64,000 nucleotides of DNA from an uncultured bacterium (GCA_905214615.1 CAJMMX010000001.1:1-64000), one strand, 5' to 3'. Counted from the stretch's first letter, positions 16,026 to 25,579 are shown. Program-made: numbers and translations. Notes: generated by a model not told the origin, from the letters alone.

Positions 16026-16061
16026 AAAAAAGCACGGCCCGCCCAAATGGCGGCGCCGCGC
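16026..16061 (-). promoter_or_regulatory. Leader terminator (putative attenuator) upstream of nhaA
   Basis: On the minus strand, GCGCGGC-g-CCGCC pairs with GGCGG-GCCGTGC across a 5-nt loop and is followed by T6. This is a complete intrinsic terminator only 33 bp before the nhaA ATG. Too little room remains downstream for a promoter, so nhaA transcription should pass through it. Confidence 0.65.
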
Positions 16062-16200
16062 TCCAACGTATTACGCTTGCATCTAGCCTACCCTGCACGA
16101 CAAACGCGCAAGCGCGGCCGAAAAGCGGAACCACAGGTTGAACATTATTTGCTCAACGGTGCGAGCGCCCCTGTCCAATAGGCGACGCGGTCCCGCGCAC

Positions 16201-16240
16201 AAAAAACGACCGGAGCGCGGGGCGTCCGCGGTCCGGTCGT
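16201..16240 (-). terminator. ppaC terminator
   Basis: On the minus strand the stem ACGACCGGACCGCGG pairs with CCGCGCTCCGGTCGT around a short loop and is followed by T6. It lies 17 bp after the ppaC stop. Confidence 0.85.
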
Positions 16241-16256
16241 GAGCAGGTTGCAAAAC

Positions 16257-17180
16257 CTAGCAGGCGGCCATGATGGGAGCAGCGACCTGCTTCTTGCGGG
16301 AAAGGACGCCCGGCATCCAGACGCCGTCGTGCTCGTCAGCGATGCCCAGGCCCTTCTGAGCGGCCTCGGTCTCACCCTCGAGCAGGACCTGCGAGCCCTC
16401 CTCCATGATGTCGGTGATGCACAGGACGATGCCGTCGGCACCCTTCTCGGCGGCATAGGCGCGCATGGCCTCGCGGATCTCGTCGATCATGCCGAGAGCG
16501 CGGCTCTTGTCGACAGTCTCGTACTGGCCGATGAGCAGCTTCTTGCCAGCGGGCTCGAACATCTTGATGTCGTTGCCGACCATCTCGGCTGCAGTGAAGG
16601 AGCCGGACGGGCGGGTGAGGAAGACCTCCATGCCAAACTTGACCGGGTCGACGCCCACCTGCTCGCCGAGCTTAGCAGCGACGGCGCGGTCGACATCGGT
16701 GGTGGTGGGGCTCTTGAGCATGAGCGTATCGGTCATCATGGCCGAGAGCAGCAGCTTGGCCTGAACGTCGGAAAGCTCAACGCCGAGCACGCCGGCGAGC
16801 TTGGTGACGATGGTGCAGCTGGAGCCCCAGGGCAGGCAGATGTAGTGCAGCGGACCGGCAGTCTCGAAGTCGCCGATGCGGTGATGGTCGACAACGCCAA
16901 AGACCGTGGCGTCCTTAAGGCCGGCGACGGACTGGGCGGACTCGTTGTGGTCGGTGAGGACGACGAGCTGACCGGCCTCGACGGACTCGATCACGCGGGG
17001 CTCGGCAATGCCGGCGTCGGCGAGCAGCTTGGCGGACTCGGCCGGAAGCTGGCCCAGCGCGCAGGCCTCGTAGGTGTTGCCGGCATACTCAACCTGGTTG
17101 AGCAGCTGGGACAGGACGACGGCGCTCATGATGGCGTCGTTATCGGGGTTCTGGTGACCAAAGACAAGAACGTTTGCCAT
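16257..17180 (-). CDS. ppaC: Manganese-dependent inorganic pyrophosphatase
   Basis: A 307-aa family II pyrophosphatase that hydrolyses PPi. The DHH-superfamily motifs are FGHQNPDNDAI at the N-terminus and the central VVDHHRIGDF, with a DHHA2 C-terminal domain ending RKKQVAAPI. The length matches the CBS-free form. AGGATAT precedes the ATG. The gene is single, with its own terminator. Confidence 0.95.
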   Translation of the reverse strand: MANVLVFGHQNPDNDAIMSAVVLSQLLNQVEYAGNTYEACALGQLPAESAKLLADAGIAEPRVIESVEAGQLVVLTDHNESAQSVAGLKDATVFGVVDHHRIGDFETAGPLHYICLPWGSSCTIVTKLAGVLGVELSDVQAKLLLSAMMTDTLMLKSPTTTDVDRAVAAKLGEQVGVDPVKFGMEVFLTRPSGSFTAAEMVGNDIKMFEPAGKKLLIGQYETVDKSRALGMIDEIREAMRAYAAEKGADGIVLCITDIMEEGSQVLLEGETEAAQKGLGIADEHDGVWMPGVLSRKKQVAAPIMAAC

Positions 17181-17346
17181 GGATATCCTCCACTTGATAT
17201 GTGTACTTGGACGTAGCTATGGTAGCACGCTGGCGGCGAACCCTTGGGCACGGAAGGGCCGCGGCACAATTTGGAGCAGGCGTTGGAGCAAAGTCTATCC
17301 TTTTCGCACCATGTTAGTGCAAAGTAACCTGGCCTCCTTGCACTAG

Positions 17347-18300
17347 CTATTTGCCGGCGGCGCGCAGGGCTACGTAGGCGGCACCGATAATGCCGGCGTC
17401 GTTGCCGAGCGAGGCGACCTTAATGGGCGTCTCGCGCGAGGCAGAAAGCGCGTACTGCTTAAAGTGCTCGCGGACCTTGTCGAGGTAGACATCGGCCGAA
17501 GCGGAGGCGCCGCCGCCGATGAGGAACATCTCGGGATCGACCACGTTGGCAATAAGCGCCAGGGCGCGACCGAGATAGTCGGCCATGGTATCGGCCGCGG
17601 CAAGCGCGAGCTTGTCACCCTCGCGGCAGGCCTGGAACACGTCCTTGGAATCGGAGGGGCCGGTGAGCTCGATGGGCTCGACGCCTGCCTTCTTGCACTC
17701 GGCAAGATAGTTGCTCACCACGCCGGTAGCGCTGGAATACTGCTCCAGGTGGCCATGGCCGCCGCAGCCGCAGGTGCGCTCCTCAGCCGGGTTCAGGCAC
17801 ATGTGGCCAATCTCGCCGCCGGCACCCACAACGCCCGACACCACGTCGCCGTTAACGATAACGCCGCCGCCCACGCCGGTACCGATGGTGACCATCACGA
17901 CGTTCTGCACGCCCTTGGCAGAGCCGAGCCAGGCCTCGCCCATGGCAGCGGCGTTGGCATCGTTTTCGTACTTAACGACCGCGTCGGGGCAGTGCTCCTG
18001 GATGGCGATCCTCAGCTCGGGCAGGTTGATGGCAATGTTGGCCTTGACCTTGGCATCGCCCGACGCCGGGATGGGACACGGAACAGCCAGGCCAATGCCC
18101 GCAACAAAGGCGCGCGGGATCTGCGCCTTGGCGACCACCTGGTCGATCGCCTCGGTCACCGCGGCAAAGCCCGCAGCGTCAACGATGGGAGGCGTAGGCA
18201 CGCTGGCCTTGGCAAGCAGGTTACCGTCTTCGTCGAACAGGCCCTCCTTAACCGAAGTGCCGCCGACGTCAATGCCGATATAGTACTGCTTAGGTTCCAT
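17347..18300 (-). CDS. ROK family glucokinase
   Basis: A 317-aa sugar kinase. The ATP-binding loop GIDVGGTSVKEG is N-terminal, and IGTGVGGGVI is the second phosphate loop. The ROK zinc site appears as CGCGGHGHLEQ, with His where many members have Cys. Glucose is the probable substrate from overall similarity; other hexoses are possible. The ATG at 18300 was chosen because AAAGGTGG is upstream and the upstream extension is unlike the family. It is divergent from the gntR-manA pair, so this locus may handle hexose phosphates. Confidence 0.88.
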   Translation of the reverse strand: MEPKQYYIGIDVGGTSVKEGLFDEDGNLLAKASVPTPPIVDAAGFAAVTEAIDQVVAKAQIPRAFVAGIGLAVPCPIPASGDAKVKANIAINLPELRIAIQEHCPDAVVKYENDANAAAMGEAWLGSAKGVQNVVMVTIGTGVGGGVIVNGDVVSGVVGAGGEIGHMCLNPAEERTCGCGGHGHLEQYSSATGVVSNYLAECKKAGVEPIELTGPSDSKDVFQACREGDKLALAAADTMADYLGRALALIANVVDPEMFLIGGGASASADVYLDKVREHFKQYALSASRETPIKVASLGNDAGIIGAAYVALRAAGK

Positions 18301-18640
18301 GGGAGCCCACCTTTCTCGTTTAAACATTGCCTGTATGGTACCGCTCCCAAGGCAAAAACCTACCAAAAAGGGACAGGTTTGTTTTGGCAGGTTTTATCTG
18401 GGGAAACGCAGGGCATGAGATTCAGTTCGTTAGGCGGCAACACGACTCGGCCCCGTCCCCAGACTGATTGATCTGCTCAATACGACAATATTCGAATGTA
18501 TTTCGTTTTAAGGCGCTTTTATTTAATAAGAAAAGCGTTTTTATCTATTCTCTTTCTCGAACTTTTCTAAAACGCAATAGGGATACTTAGGTGTTGGCTA
18601 TACTTTCTTTTACACTCAATCAAGCTGGAAAGGGGGTTCC
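18301..18640. other. Divergent intergenic region between ROK kinase and gntR
   Basis: A 340-bp region. The left part contains GGGACAGGTTTGTTTTGGC, which looks like a further dispersed-repeat fragment. At 18513-18537 an A/T-rich hairpin (GCGCTTTT...AAAAGCG) is followed by T5, a possible terminator. A TATACT -10 box lies at 18599-18604, 37 bp before the gntR ATG. No clear -35 or operator palindrome was found. Confidence 0.5.
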
Positions 18641-19360
18641 ATGATTCCCAAATATGAGGCGATAGCTGCAGATATCCGTCGAAGCATCGAGGACGGCGCA
18701 CTTAAACCGGGCGATAAGTTGCCCACCGTCGTTGAGTTCTGCGAGCTCTATAGCGTTTCCAAAATCACCGTCAAACGAGCTATTGAGCAGATTACCGATG
18801 AAGGTCTTGTTACCAGCCGGCGCGGATCGGGCACCTACGTTAAGGACACGGCGGGGCTTCCCGGCCAGGCGTTTTTCCAGGGCAAGAACGATCGCTCCCA
18901 GGGCTTTTCGTATGAGCACCGCGGGGAGAAGGTGACCTCGGTGGTCTACGATTTCTCGATTGTCAATCCGCCAGCAGACGTCGCTGCCCAGCTGGGAATT
19001 GCCGAGGACGACTTTGCCTATCACATCGTGCGCGTGCGCCAGGTCGACGAGAAGCCCATCGTTATCGAGTACACCTACATGCCCCTCGAGCTGATTCCGG
19101 GCCTTAAAAAGAAAGACCTGTATGGATCGGTCTACAGCTTCATCCGCAAGCAATGCGGGCTGAAGATTTCGAGCTTCCACCGCACCATTCGCGCCGTAGC
19201 GGCAACCGAGGAAGAGGCTGAGCGCCTGGACACCAAACCCGGCTCTCCCCTGCTCGAGCTCAACCAGATTGGCTTTTTGGATAGCGGCACCGCCTTTGAG
19301 CATTCGATCTCGCGCAACGTTGGTGACCGCTTTGAGCTGCACAACGTAACGTTGGCATAG
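18641..19360 (+). CDS. GntR family regulator with UTRA ligand domain
   Basis: A 239-aa HutC-subfamily repressor. The winged helix-turn-helix occupies about 1-68 (YEAIAADIRRSIEDGAL, LPTVVEFCELYSVSKI, GSGTYVKD). The UTRA effector domain follows, with VRQVDEKPIVIEYTYMP and a C-terminal ...LLELNQIGF. UTRA regulators bind small molecules, often sugar phosphates. It sits directly before manA on the same strand, so it may control mannose-6-phosphate use and itself. GAAAGGGGG precedes the ATG. Confidence 0.92.
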   Translation: MIPKYEAIAADIRRSIEDGALKPGDKLPTVVEFCELYSVSKITVKRAIEQITDEGLVTSRRGSGTYVKDTAGLPGQAFFQGKNDRSQGFSYEHRGEKVTSVVYDFSIVNPPADVAAQLGIAEDDFAYHIVRVRQVDEKPIVIEYTYMPLELIPGLKKKDLYGSVYSFIRKQCGLKISSFHRTIRAVAATEEEAERLDTKPGSPLLELNQIGFLDSGTAFEHSISRNVGDRFELHNVTLA

Positions 19361-19435
19361 GTTTTTGTAGTCATGCGGGCGCTCGTTACGGCTCGTTTAG
19401 AGTGGGCGGCCGCGCAACACCATGGGGGTATGAAC

Positions 19436-20368
19436 ATGTCCGATTTGATTAAACTGACGCCGATCTTTCACGAGAAGATCTGGGGCGGCCGCCAGCTCGA
19501 AACCGTATTTGGTTATGACATTCCCGAGGGTCCCATCGGTGAGTGCTGGGCCATCTCGGCACACCCCAACGGCGACTGCCAGATCGCTGAGGGCCCGTAC
19601 GCCGGTCACACACTGTCATGGCTGTGGGCCGAGCACCGCGAGCTCTTTGGCAACTGCGAGGGCAAGGGGTTCCCGCTGCTCATTAAGATTCTGGACGCCA
19701 AGGACGACCTTTCGATCCAGATCCATCCCAACGACGAGTACGCCGCCGAGCACGAGAACGGCAGCCTGGGCAAAACCGAGTGCTGGTATGTGCTGGACTG
19801 CGAGCCCGGCGCCACGATCATCGTCGGACAGCGCGCGCACGACCGCGCCGAGGCCGCGCGTATGATCGAGGACGGCCGCTGGGACGACATGCTCAACGTG
19901 CTGCCGATTCACAAGGGCGACTTTTTCCAGATTGATTCCGGTACCGTCCACGCCATCAAGACCGGCACGCTCATTTTGGAGACGCAGCAGTCGAGCGACG
20001 TGACGTATCGCCTGTACGACTACGACCGTCCCGGCACCGACGGCAAACTGCGTCCCCTGCACATTGAGCAGAGTCTCGACTGCATCGACTTTGATTCTCA
20101 GGCCCCGACCGACGGCACCGTGACCGCGCCCGAAGTCGACGGCGTGACCGAACTCGAGTCCAACCCCTGCTACACCGTCGATCGCGTGCGCGTCAACGGC
20201 AGCAAGACCCTCGACCAGCACTGGCCCTTCATGTGTCTGTCGGTCATCGACGGCGAAGGCACCGTCTGCGGCGACCCCGTCCACAAGGGAAGCCACCTGC
20301 TAGCCCCGAGCACCGTCAGCTCCATCGACCTCGAAGGCAAGATGGAATTGATCATCAGCCACCTCTAG
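19436..20368 (+). CDS. manA: Mannose-6-phosphate isomerase, class I
   Basis: A 310-aa zinc enzyme that interconverts mannose-6-P and fructose-6-P. The cupin zinc ligands lie in IQIHPNDEYAAEHE and GTVHAIKTG. The short length and lack of the helical insertion match the Firmicute-type ManA. The ATG at 19436 was preferred because GGGGG is seven bases upstream; an ATG at 19430 is too close to it. The gap from gntR is 75 bp and the two are probably cotranscribed. Confidence 0.93.
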   Translation: MSDLIKLTPIFHEKIWGGRQLETVFGYDIPEGPIGECWAISAHPNGDCQIAEGPYAGHTLSWLWAEHRELFGNCEGKGFPLLIKILDAKDDLSIQIHPNDEYAAEHENGSLGKTECWYVLDCEPGATIIVGQRAHDRAEAARMIEDGRWDDMLNVLPIHKGDFFQIDSGTVHAIKTGTLILETQQSSDVTYRLYDYDRPGTDGKLRPLHIEQSLDCIDFDSQAPTDGTVTAPEVDGVTELESNPCYTVDRVRVNGSKTLDQHWPFMCLSVIDGEGTVCGDPVHKGSHLLAPSTVSSIDLEGKMELIISHL

Positions 20369-20395
20369 GTCGCACCAACAACCAAAACGCAACAA

Positions 20396-20428
20396 GGGGC
20401 TCCCCCGCTCATCAAACGGGAGAGCCCC
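20396..20428. terminator. Hairpin between convergent manA and pcrA
   Basis: GGGGCTC-CCCCG pairs with CGGG-AGAGCCCC around a short loop. The T-tract is weak on either strand. It lies 28 bp after the manA stop. Confidence 0.6.
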
Positions 20429-20537
20429 TACTCACATCTATTTATCAGCCCACCCGGCTCTCCAGACCAAAAAGCGAACGAGCAAAGCGACGTTCGCAAG
20501 CAACGTTGTCCATGGCGCCTGTCCGGGGCCGCCGGGA

Positions 20538-23438
20538 TTACGACAGCTTGACGATCGGTGCAAAACCTTTCATGAGCTTTTTAGTCTGGCCGGTTTTTTC
20601 GAATTGAACCTCGATCATGTCTCCGGCGACCGAGATCACGGTGCCCGTGCCAAAGGTCTTATGACTCACGGTATCGCCCGCGGCAAAATCCTGCGATGCG
20701 CTCGCGCGATCGACCTTGCGCTCCACCGTCGGCGACACCTTGGACGACGGCTTTTTGGCTCGCGGTGAGCCCGAGCCAAAGGTCGAGGCAACACGGCCGG
20801 CGTCGGGCGAGACCCCGCGATGACGCTCGGTCCCGTAGCTGCTGCCGCCAAAGAAATCGTCGAAGCTCGATCCGCCACGCGAGGCGGAACCGCCGGTCGA
20901 GCGCGTATGCGAGCCAAACACCTTGCCGCCGTACATATCCGAGCCCATGCCCGAGCCAAAGGTGCCGCGACGGTCACCGCGCTTCTCCCAGCCCGTGCCC
21001 TCAAAACCGGCAGAACCGATACCGCTAAACTCGATATCCTCAAACGGAATCTCGTTGAGGAAGCGCGAGCGCGGGTTGGCAGAGGTCGAGCCGTAGGTGC
21101 GACGCGTGGCCGCATAGGTCAAAAACAGGCGCTTACGGGCACGCGTGATGGCGACGTAGGCCAGGCGGCGCTCCTCCTCGAGCTTGCCCGGATCATCGCT
21201 GCCGCCAAAGTCGTGCACGTGCGGGAAGATACCCTCCTCCATGCCGGCCACGAACACCGCAGGGAACTCCAGGCCCTTGGCGGAGTGAATGGTCATCATG
21301 GTGATGGCATACGTCTCGCCGGCCAGGGAATCCAAGTCGGAGCGCAGGGCCAGCCACTCCATGAGTGCCGGCAGCGCCTTGCAGGTGAGCGGACCGTAGG
21401 TACGCTCGATCTCGTCGGCATGCACGGCGCCCGCCGGCATCTCTGTCGGCGCGGCATACGCGTTGCCCGCGATGGCGGCGGCCAGGGCATCCTGCGGAGA
21501 TAGCGCCGGAGCAGCCAAGCTACCGAGCGGATTAGAGCCCGCAGCGTCACGAGCGCCGACAAGTGCCTCGAACGAGGATGCCGGGGCAGACGGCCCCGGT
21601 TCGGGCGCAGGTGCGCTCACCACAACGGGCTCGGGCTCGGCACTGGCAGGCACATCGGCAACACCGGCTGCGCGCAGCTCTTCCAAGCTCTCGAGCGTGC
21701 CTTCGATATCCTCGTGCGTCTCCTCAAATTCCGCCGCAACGCCCAGGAATTCCTGGATGTTCTCGGCGCGGCTCTCGGACTCCATGGTGCCCTCGGCGCG
21801 GAAGGCCTGCAGCAGGCCCGTCTTGTCAACAATCATCTCGACAACGTCCTTGAGCTCGCCGTCCATGCGGCGGCCCTCGCGCACCAGCGACACAAAGCTC
21901 GACAGGCCATTGCGGACCTTGGCGCTAAACATGCCCGTCTCGGCGCACGCGATCTCGCAGGCTTGGAAGAACGAGCAACGGTTGTCGCGCGCCAGCTGCT
22001 CGATCTTTTGGATCGAGGTGGAGCCGATACCGCGGCGCGGCGTGTTGATGACGCGCTTGACGCTCATCTCGTCTGCCGGGTTCACGATCATCTTGAGGTA
22101 GGCCATGACGTCGCGGATCTCGGCACGGTCGAAAAATCGCGTGCCGCCCACGATCTTGTAGGGCACGCCCGCGCGCAGGAACATATCTTCGAGAATACGC
22201 GACTGGGCGTTGGTGCGATAGAACACAGCGATGTCGTCGTAGCTCGTGCCCTTGGAGTGCAGCTTTTCGATCTCGCCGGCAATCCAGCGGCCCTCGTCGC
22301 GCTCATCGCTTGCCTGGAAAGCCTGGATCTTCTCGCCATCGCCCTCGGCCGTAAACAGGCGCTTGTCCTTGCGCTGCGAGTTGTGGCGCACCACGGCGTT
22401 GGCGGCGCTCAGGATATGGCCCGTGGAGCGGTAGTTCTGCTCCAGCTTGACGGTCTTGCAGTTTTTAAAGTCCTGCTCAAAGTCCAGGATATTGGTGATG
22501 TCGGCGCCACGCCAGCTATAAATGGACTGGTCGTCGTCACCTACGACCATGAGGTTTTGGTACTTGGCGGCCAGCAGGTTGGCGATCTCGTACTGGACGT
22601 GGTTGGTGTCCTGATACTCGTCGACGCTAATGTAGCGGAAGCGCTCCTGATACTTGTCGAGCACCTCGGGGCGGGTGCGCAGCAGCTCGAGCGTGCGCAC
22701 GAGCAGGTCGTCGAAGTCCATCGCGTTGGCGGCGCGCAGGCGACGCTCCAGCTCCAGGTAGACCTGCGCGGCCTTTTTGTCATTGGGGCTGTCGGCGGAT
22801 TTGAGCATGTCCTCGGGCCCGATCATGGCGTTTTTAGCCGAGCTGATCTTGCTGCGGATCATGTTGATGGGGAACTGCTTTTGCTCGATGCCAAGTGCCT
22901 GCATAATGTCGCGCACCATGCGCTTGGAATCGTCGTCATCGTAGATGGTGAACTGACCGGTGTAGCCCAGCAGGTCGGCGTCCTCGCGCAGCATGCGCAC
23001 GCACATGGCATGGAAGGTGCACACCCACATGCCGCGGGTACCGCTGGGAATAAGTGCCGCCAGACGCTCGCGCATCTCGGCCGCAGCCTTGTTGGTAAAC
23101 GTGATGGCAAGGATCTGCCAGGGCTTAACGCCCAGATCACCGAGCATATGGGCGATGCGGAAGGTCAGGACGCGGGTCTTGCCCGAGCCAGCACCGGCAA
23201 GGACCAGCAACGGACCCTCGGTGGTCAGGACGGCCTCGCGCTGGGCGGGGTTAAGACTGTCGATGTCGACAAGCGGCTTAGCGGGCTTGGGTGCCGGAGC
23301 CGGGGCGTCGTAGATGTCGAGCGGGACGAGCTCGGGCTCCGGCGCAGCGGGGGCAGTGTACGCATCGAGCGGCACGGGTTCCGGCGCGGGCGGCACGGGT
23401 ACCGCGGCGTTCTTTTCCCAGGGCAAGGGCTGGGTCAT
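20538..23438 (-). CDS. pcrA: UvrD/PcrA-type ATP-dependent DNA helicase
   Basis: A 966-aa superfamily 1A 3'-5' helicase used in repair and replication. The motifs are: Walker A AGAGSGKT, motif Ia TFTNKAA, motif II DEYQDTN, motif III GDDDQSIYSWRGA, motif IV NYRST, motif V TIHSAKGLEF and motif VI VAITRARK. The chain has a ~65-aa Pro/Ala/Glu-rich N-terminal extension, a Pro/Ala/Ser-rich insert before motif V, and a PcrA-type C-terminal Tudor-like domain (HKTFGTGTVI). The insertions make it longer than typical PcrA (~730 aa). The ATG at 23438 was chosen because GAGGAG lies upstream. Confidence 0.95.
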   Translation of the reverse strand: MTQPLPWEKNAAVPVPPAPEPVPLDAYTAPAAPEPELVPLDIYDAPAPAPKPAKPLVDIDSLNPAQREAVLTTEGPLLVLAGAGSGKTRVLTFRIAHMLGDLGVKPWQILAITFTNKAAAEMRERLAALIPSGTRGMWVCTFHAMCVRMLREDADLLGYTGQFTIYDDDDSKRMVRDIMQALGIEQKQFPINMIRSKISSAKNAMIGPEDMLKSADSPNDKKAAQVYLELERRLRAANAMDFDDLLVRTLELLRTRPEVLDKYQERFRYISVDEYQDTNHVQYEIANLLAAKYQNLMVVGDDDQSIYSWRGADITNILDFEQDFKNCKTVKLEQNYRSTGHILSAANAVVRHNSQRKDKRLFTAEGDGEKIQAFQASDERDEGRWIAGEIEKLHSKGTSYDDIAVFYRTNAQSRILEDMFLRAGVPYKIVGGTRFFDRAEIRDVMAYLKMIVNPADEMSVKRVINTPRRGIGSTSIQKIEQLARDNRCSFFQACEIACAETGMFSAKVRNGLSSFVSLVREGRRMDGELKDVVEMIVDKTGLLQAFRAEGTMESESRAENIQEFLGVAAEFEETHEDIEGTLESLEELRAAGVADVPASAEPEPVVVSAPAPEPGPSAPASSFEALVGARDAAGSNPLGSLAAPALSPQDALAAAIAGNAYAAPTEMPAGAVHADEIERTYGPLTCKALPALMEWLALRSDLDSLAGETYAITMMTIHSAKGLEFPAVFVAGMEEGIFPHVHDFGGSDDPGKLEEERRLAYVAITRARKRLFLTYAATRRTYGSTSANPRSRFLNEIPFEDIEFSGIGSAGFEGTGWEKRGDRRGTFGSGMGSDMYGGKVFGSHTRSTGGSASRGGSSFDDFFGGSSYGTERHRGVSPDAGRVASTFGSGSPRAKKPSSKVSPTVERKVDRASASQDFAAGDTVSHKTFGTGTVISVAGDMIEVQFEKTGQTKKLMKGFAPIVKLS

Positions 23439-23645
23439 GGGCGACTCCTCATCTGACGGACGGCGCGCCTGCGGGCAGCGCCATAGTTTGAGCCGTACCA
23501 GTATACCGAGCCGCGCGGACACCGACGCAAATCACACCACGACTCCGTGCGTCGCCGCCAAACCTGACCCCATTGCACCAATCACGGAGCCACCGATGTC
23601 ACGGCAGCAGCAGCGAGCAGCGGCCAGGGCGAACAAATTGGCATG

Positions 23646-23687
23646 AAAAGGGGGCGGCATAGACCTTTTGGTCATGCCGCCCCCTTT
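23646..23687. terminator. Terminator downstream of uppP
   Basis: AAAGGGGGCGGCAT pairs with ATGCCGCCCCCTTT across a loop that itself contains GACC/GGTC. T4 follows on the minus strand, suiting uppP. Confidence 0.88.
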
Positions 23688-23731
23688 GAATGACAAGTTG
23701 TCGCTCCGGTCGCCGTGCAGCGTCAACCAAG

Positions 23732-24712
23732 TTACAGGCCGAGCATGGGCTCCAGGACAAAGAAGTACGCAAGCACCACGATACCCAGGATGATGCGGTA
23801 GACACCGAAGCACTTAAAGTCGTGACGGCGGACGAAGCCCATGAGCCACTTGATGGCGATGAGCGAAACCACAAAGGCCACAGCGCAGCCCACGCCCAAG
23901 ATAGCGACCTCGTTGGCGCCGAACGTGCCGCCCTTGATGAAGTACTTGACCAGCTTGAGCGCACTCGCGCCAAACATGACAGGGATGGCCAGGAAGAACG
24001 TGAACTTGGACGCCACCGAACGCGTGCAGCCCAAAAGCAGGCCACCGATGATGGTAGAGCCGGAGCGAGACGTACCGGGCACCAGCGAAAGCACCTGGAA
24101 GCAGCCGATACCCAGCGCAGTCTTCCAGCTCAGGTCCTCGAGCGTGGCGATGGAACCAAAGTCCAGATTCTCGTCATCGTCCTCATCCTCAACGGTAGCC
24201 GCGGCGGACGCCGCAAAGTGCGCACCGGCGGGACGTCCGCCCGCCACCACAGCACGCGAACCAAACGAACCGGCAACGGCCATTTCCTCGCGCTTGCTCG
24301 CGCGCCAGTTCTCGATCACGATAAACAGCACGCCGTACACAATGAGCGCCAGCGCCACGACGGGAGCGTTGTAGAAATGCTCCTCCATCCAGTCGTTGAG
24401 CGGCAGGCCGATCGCTGCCGCAGGAATGCAGCCGAGCACAATCTTGCCCCACAGCACCCAGGTGTCGCGACGGCCCTCCTTGCCCTTGCTGGGCGAGAAC
24501 GGATTGAGCTCATGGAAGAACAGCACACAGACGGCCAGAATGGCGCCGAGCTGAATCACGACCAGGAACATATTCCAGAACGTCTCGCTCACGTTCATCT
24601 TGACGAACTCGTCCACCAAGATCATGTGACCCGTCGACGAAACGGGCAGCCATTCGGTGATGCCCTCGACCAGGCCCATGAAGGCAGATTTTAGAAGCTC
24701 GATAATATCCAA
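23732..24712 (-). CDS. uppP: Undecaprenyl-diphosphatase UppP (BacA)
   Basis: A 326-aa polytopic membrane enzyme that recycles undecaprenyl pyrophosphate for cell-wall synthesis. The signature motifs are EGITEWLPVSSTGHM near the N-terminus and PGTSRSGSTI in the second half. A hydrophilic insert of about 60 residues separates the two halves, ending with the very acidic VEDEDDDENLD. Typical UppP is ~265-280 aa without it. The start is a TTG at 24712 (MDIIELLKSA) with GAGGGGG upstream; the reading frame continues upstream but without family likeness. Confidence 0.93.
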   Translation of the reverse strand: MDIIELLKSAFMGLVEGITEWLPVSSTGHMILVDEFVKMNVSETFWNMFLVVIQLGAILAVCVLFFHELNPFSPSKGKEGRRDTWVLWGKIVLGCIPAAAIGLPLNDWMEEHFYNAPVVALALIVYGVLFIVIENWRASKREEMAVAGSFGSRAVVAGGRPAGAHFAASAAATVEDEDDDENLDFGSIATLEDLSWKTALGIGCFQVLSLVPGTSRSGSTIIGGLLLGCTRSVASKFTFFLAIPVMFGASALKLVKYFIKGGTFGANEVAILGVGCAVAFVVSLIAIKWLMGFVRRHDFKCFGVYRIILGIVVLAYFFVLEPMLGL

Positions 24713-24961
24713 AGGGACCCCCTCGTTAGACACCCGCCGGTAGATGTTCTGCGGACGATGCGGGCGATGTCCCATTATCAACCGTTGGCGGTGCGACCGC
24801 GCCTACCCTTACCAAAAAACTCGCCCGTTCACAGAATTGCGAGCGGTCAAATCGAAATCCTTGGGTATAACTGCAACAAGATAAAGTGTCCGGCGGCCAA
24901 CGCGCCCGCGCCCGCCCGACGCACGAGCCCCGCGCCCGTGCGATAGACCAAGGAGGAAACC

Positions 24962-25399
24962 ATGAACGAGGGCTACACCAAGGTATTTGTTTCACTCGAC
25001 GGTACTGAGCAGCAGGATTTTGTGCTCGCACGCGCCATCAAGGTCGCCGCGAACAACGGCGCCAAGCTGATTATCGGCCACGTTATCGATTCCACGGCGC
25101 TCGAGAGCGCCGGCTCCTATCCGGTCGATTTGGTCAACGGTCTGGAGGAGGCCTTTAAGAACTCCATCGAAAAGCAGCTCGAAGAGGCCAAGGCCAATCC
25201 CGATATTCCCGAGGTCGAGGTCATGATTCGTACCGGCCGCATTCGTGAGACGCTTAAGGATGAGATGCTCGACGTGGTCAAGCCCGACCTGGTGCTCTGC
25301 GGCGCTCGCGGCCTGTCCTCGATCAAGTATGCGCTTCTGGGTTCGATTTCGACGTTCCTGCTGCGCAATACCGACTGCGACATTTTGGTCGTAAAGTAG
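24962..25399 (+). CDS. Universal stress protein (UspA family)
   Basis: A 145-aa single USP domain. The ATP-binding signature GARGLSSIKYALLGSIS (G-x2-G-x9-G-S) is near the C-terminus and V-S-L-D opens the first strand, so nucleotide binding is likely. It probably acts as a cytosolic stress-response dimer. AGGAGG precedes the ATG. A TATAAC -10-like box lies at 24866-24871. It is followed by a long palindrome and a terminator. Confidence 0.92.
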   Translation: MNEGYTKVFVSLDGTEQQDFVLARAIKVAANNGAKLIIGHVIDSTALESAGSYPVDLVNGLEEAFKNSIEKQLEEAKANPDIPEVEVMIRTGRIRETLKDEMLDVVKPDLVLCGARGLSSIKYALLGSISTFLLRNTDCDILVVK

Positions 25400-25412
25400 C
25401 GTTGCTCCCACC

Positions 25413-25505
25413 GGCCGCGGGGCCTGCGGGGTTTCCACGGGCACGTCCTCGCCGCGTTGCGGCTGCGGGATGTGCCCTTAGGAAACCCCTCCCGGCCCCG
25501 CGGCC
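25413..25505. repeat. Long multi-stem palindrome (93 nt) downstream of usp
   Basis: A nested inverted repeat: GGCCGCGGGGCC outer arm with GGCCCCGCGGCC, GGGGTTTCC with GGAAACCCC, GGGCAC with GTGCCC, and an inner GCCGC/GCGGC. Small bulges separate the segments. It is larger than any terminator stem and has no T-tract. A separate terminator follows it, so it is an extra structured element. Confidence 0.8.
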
Positions 25506-25545
25506 TTCGCAGCCTTACTTCAGCGAGTTGGCTGATAAAAGATGG

Positions 25546-25579
25546 CGTGCCGCCCCGTTTGGGGTGGCACGTTTTGTTT
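25546..25579 (+). terminator. Terminator of usp gene
   Basis: The stem GTGCCGCCCC/GGGGTGGCAC with a TTT loop is followed by GTTTTGTTT. Confidence 0.85.

Noticed and set aside
21714..23456. A 580-codon plus-strand frame opposite pcrA
   Set aside because: The helicase motifs are on the minus strand; the antisense frame has no domain and no SD.
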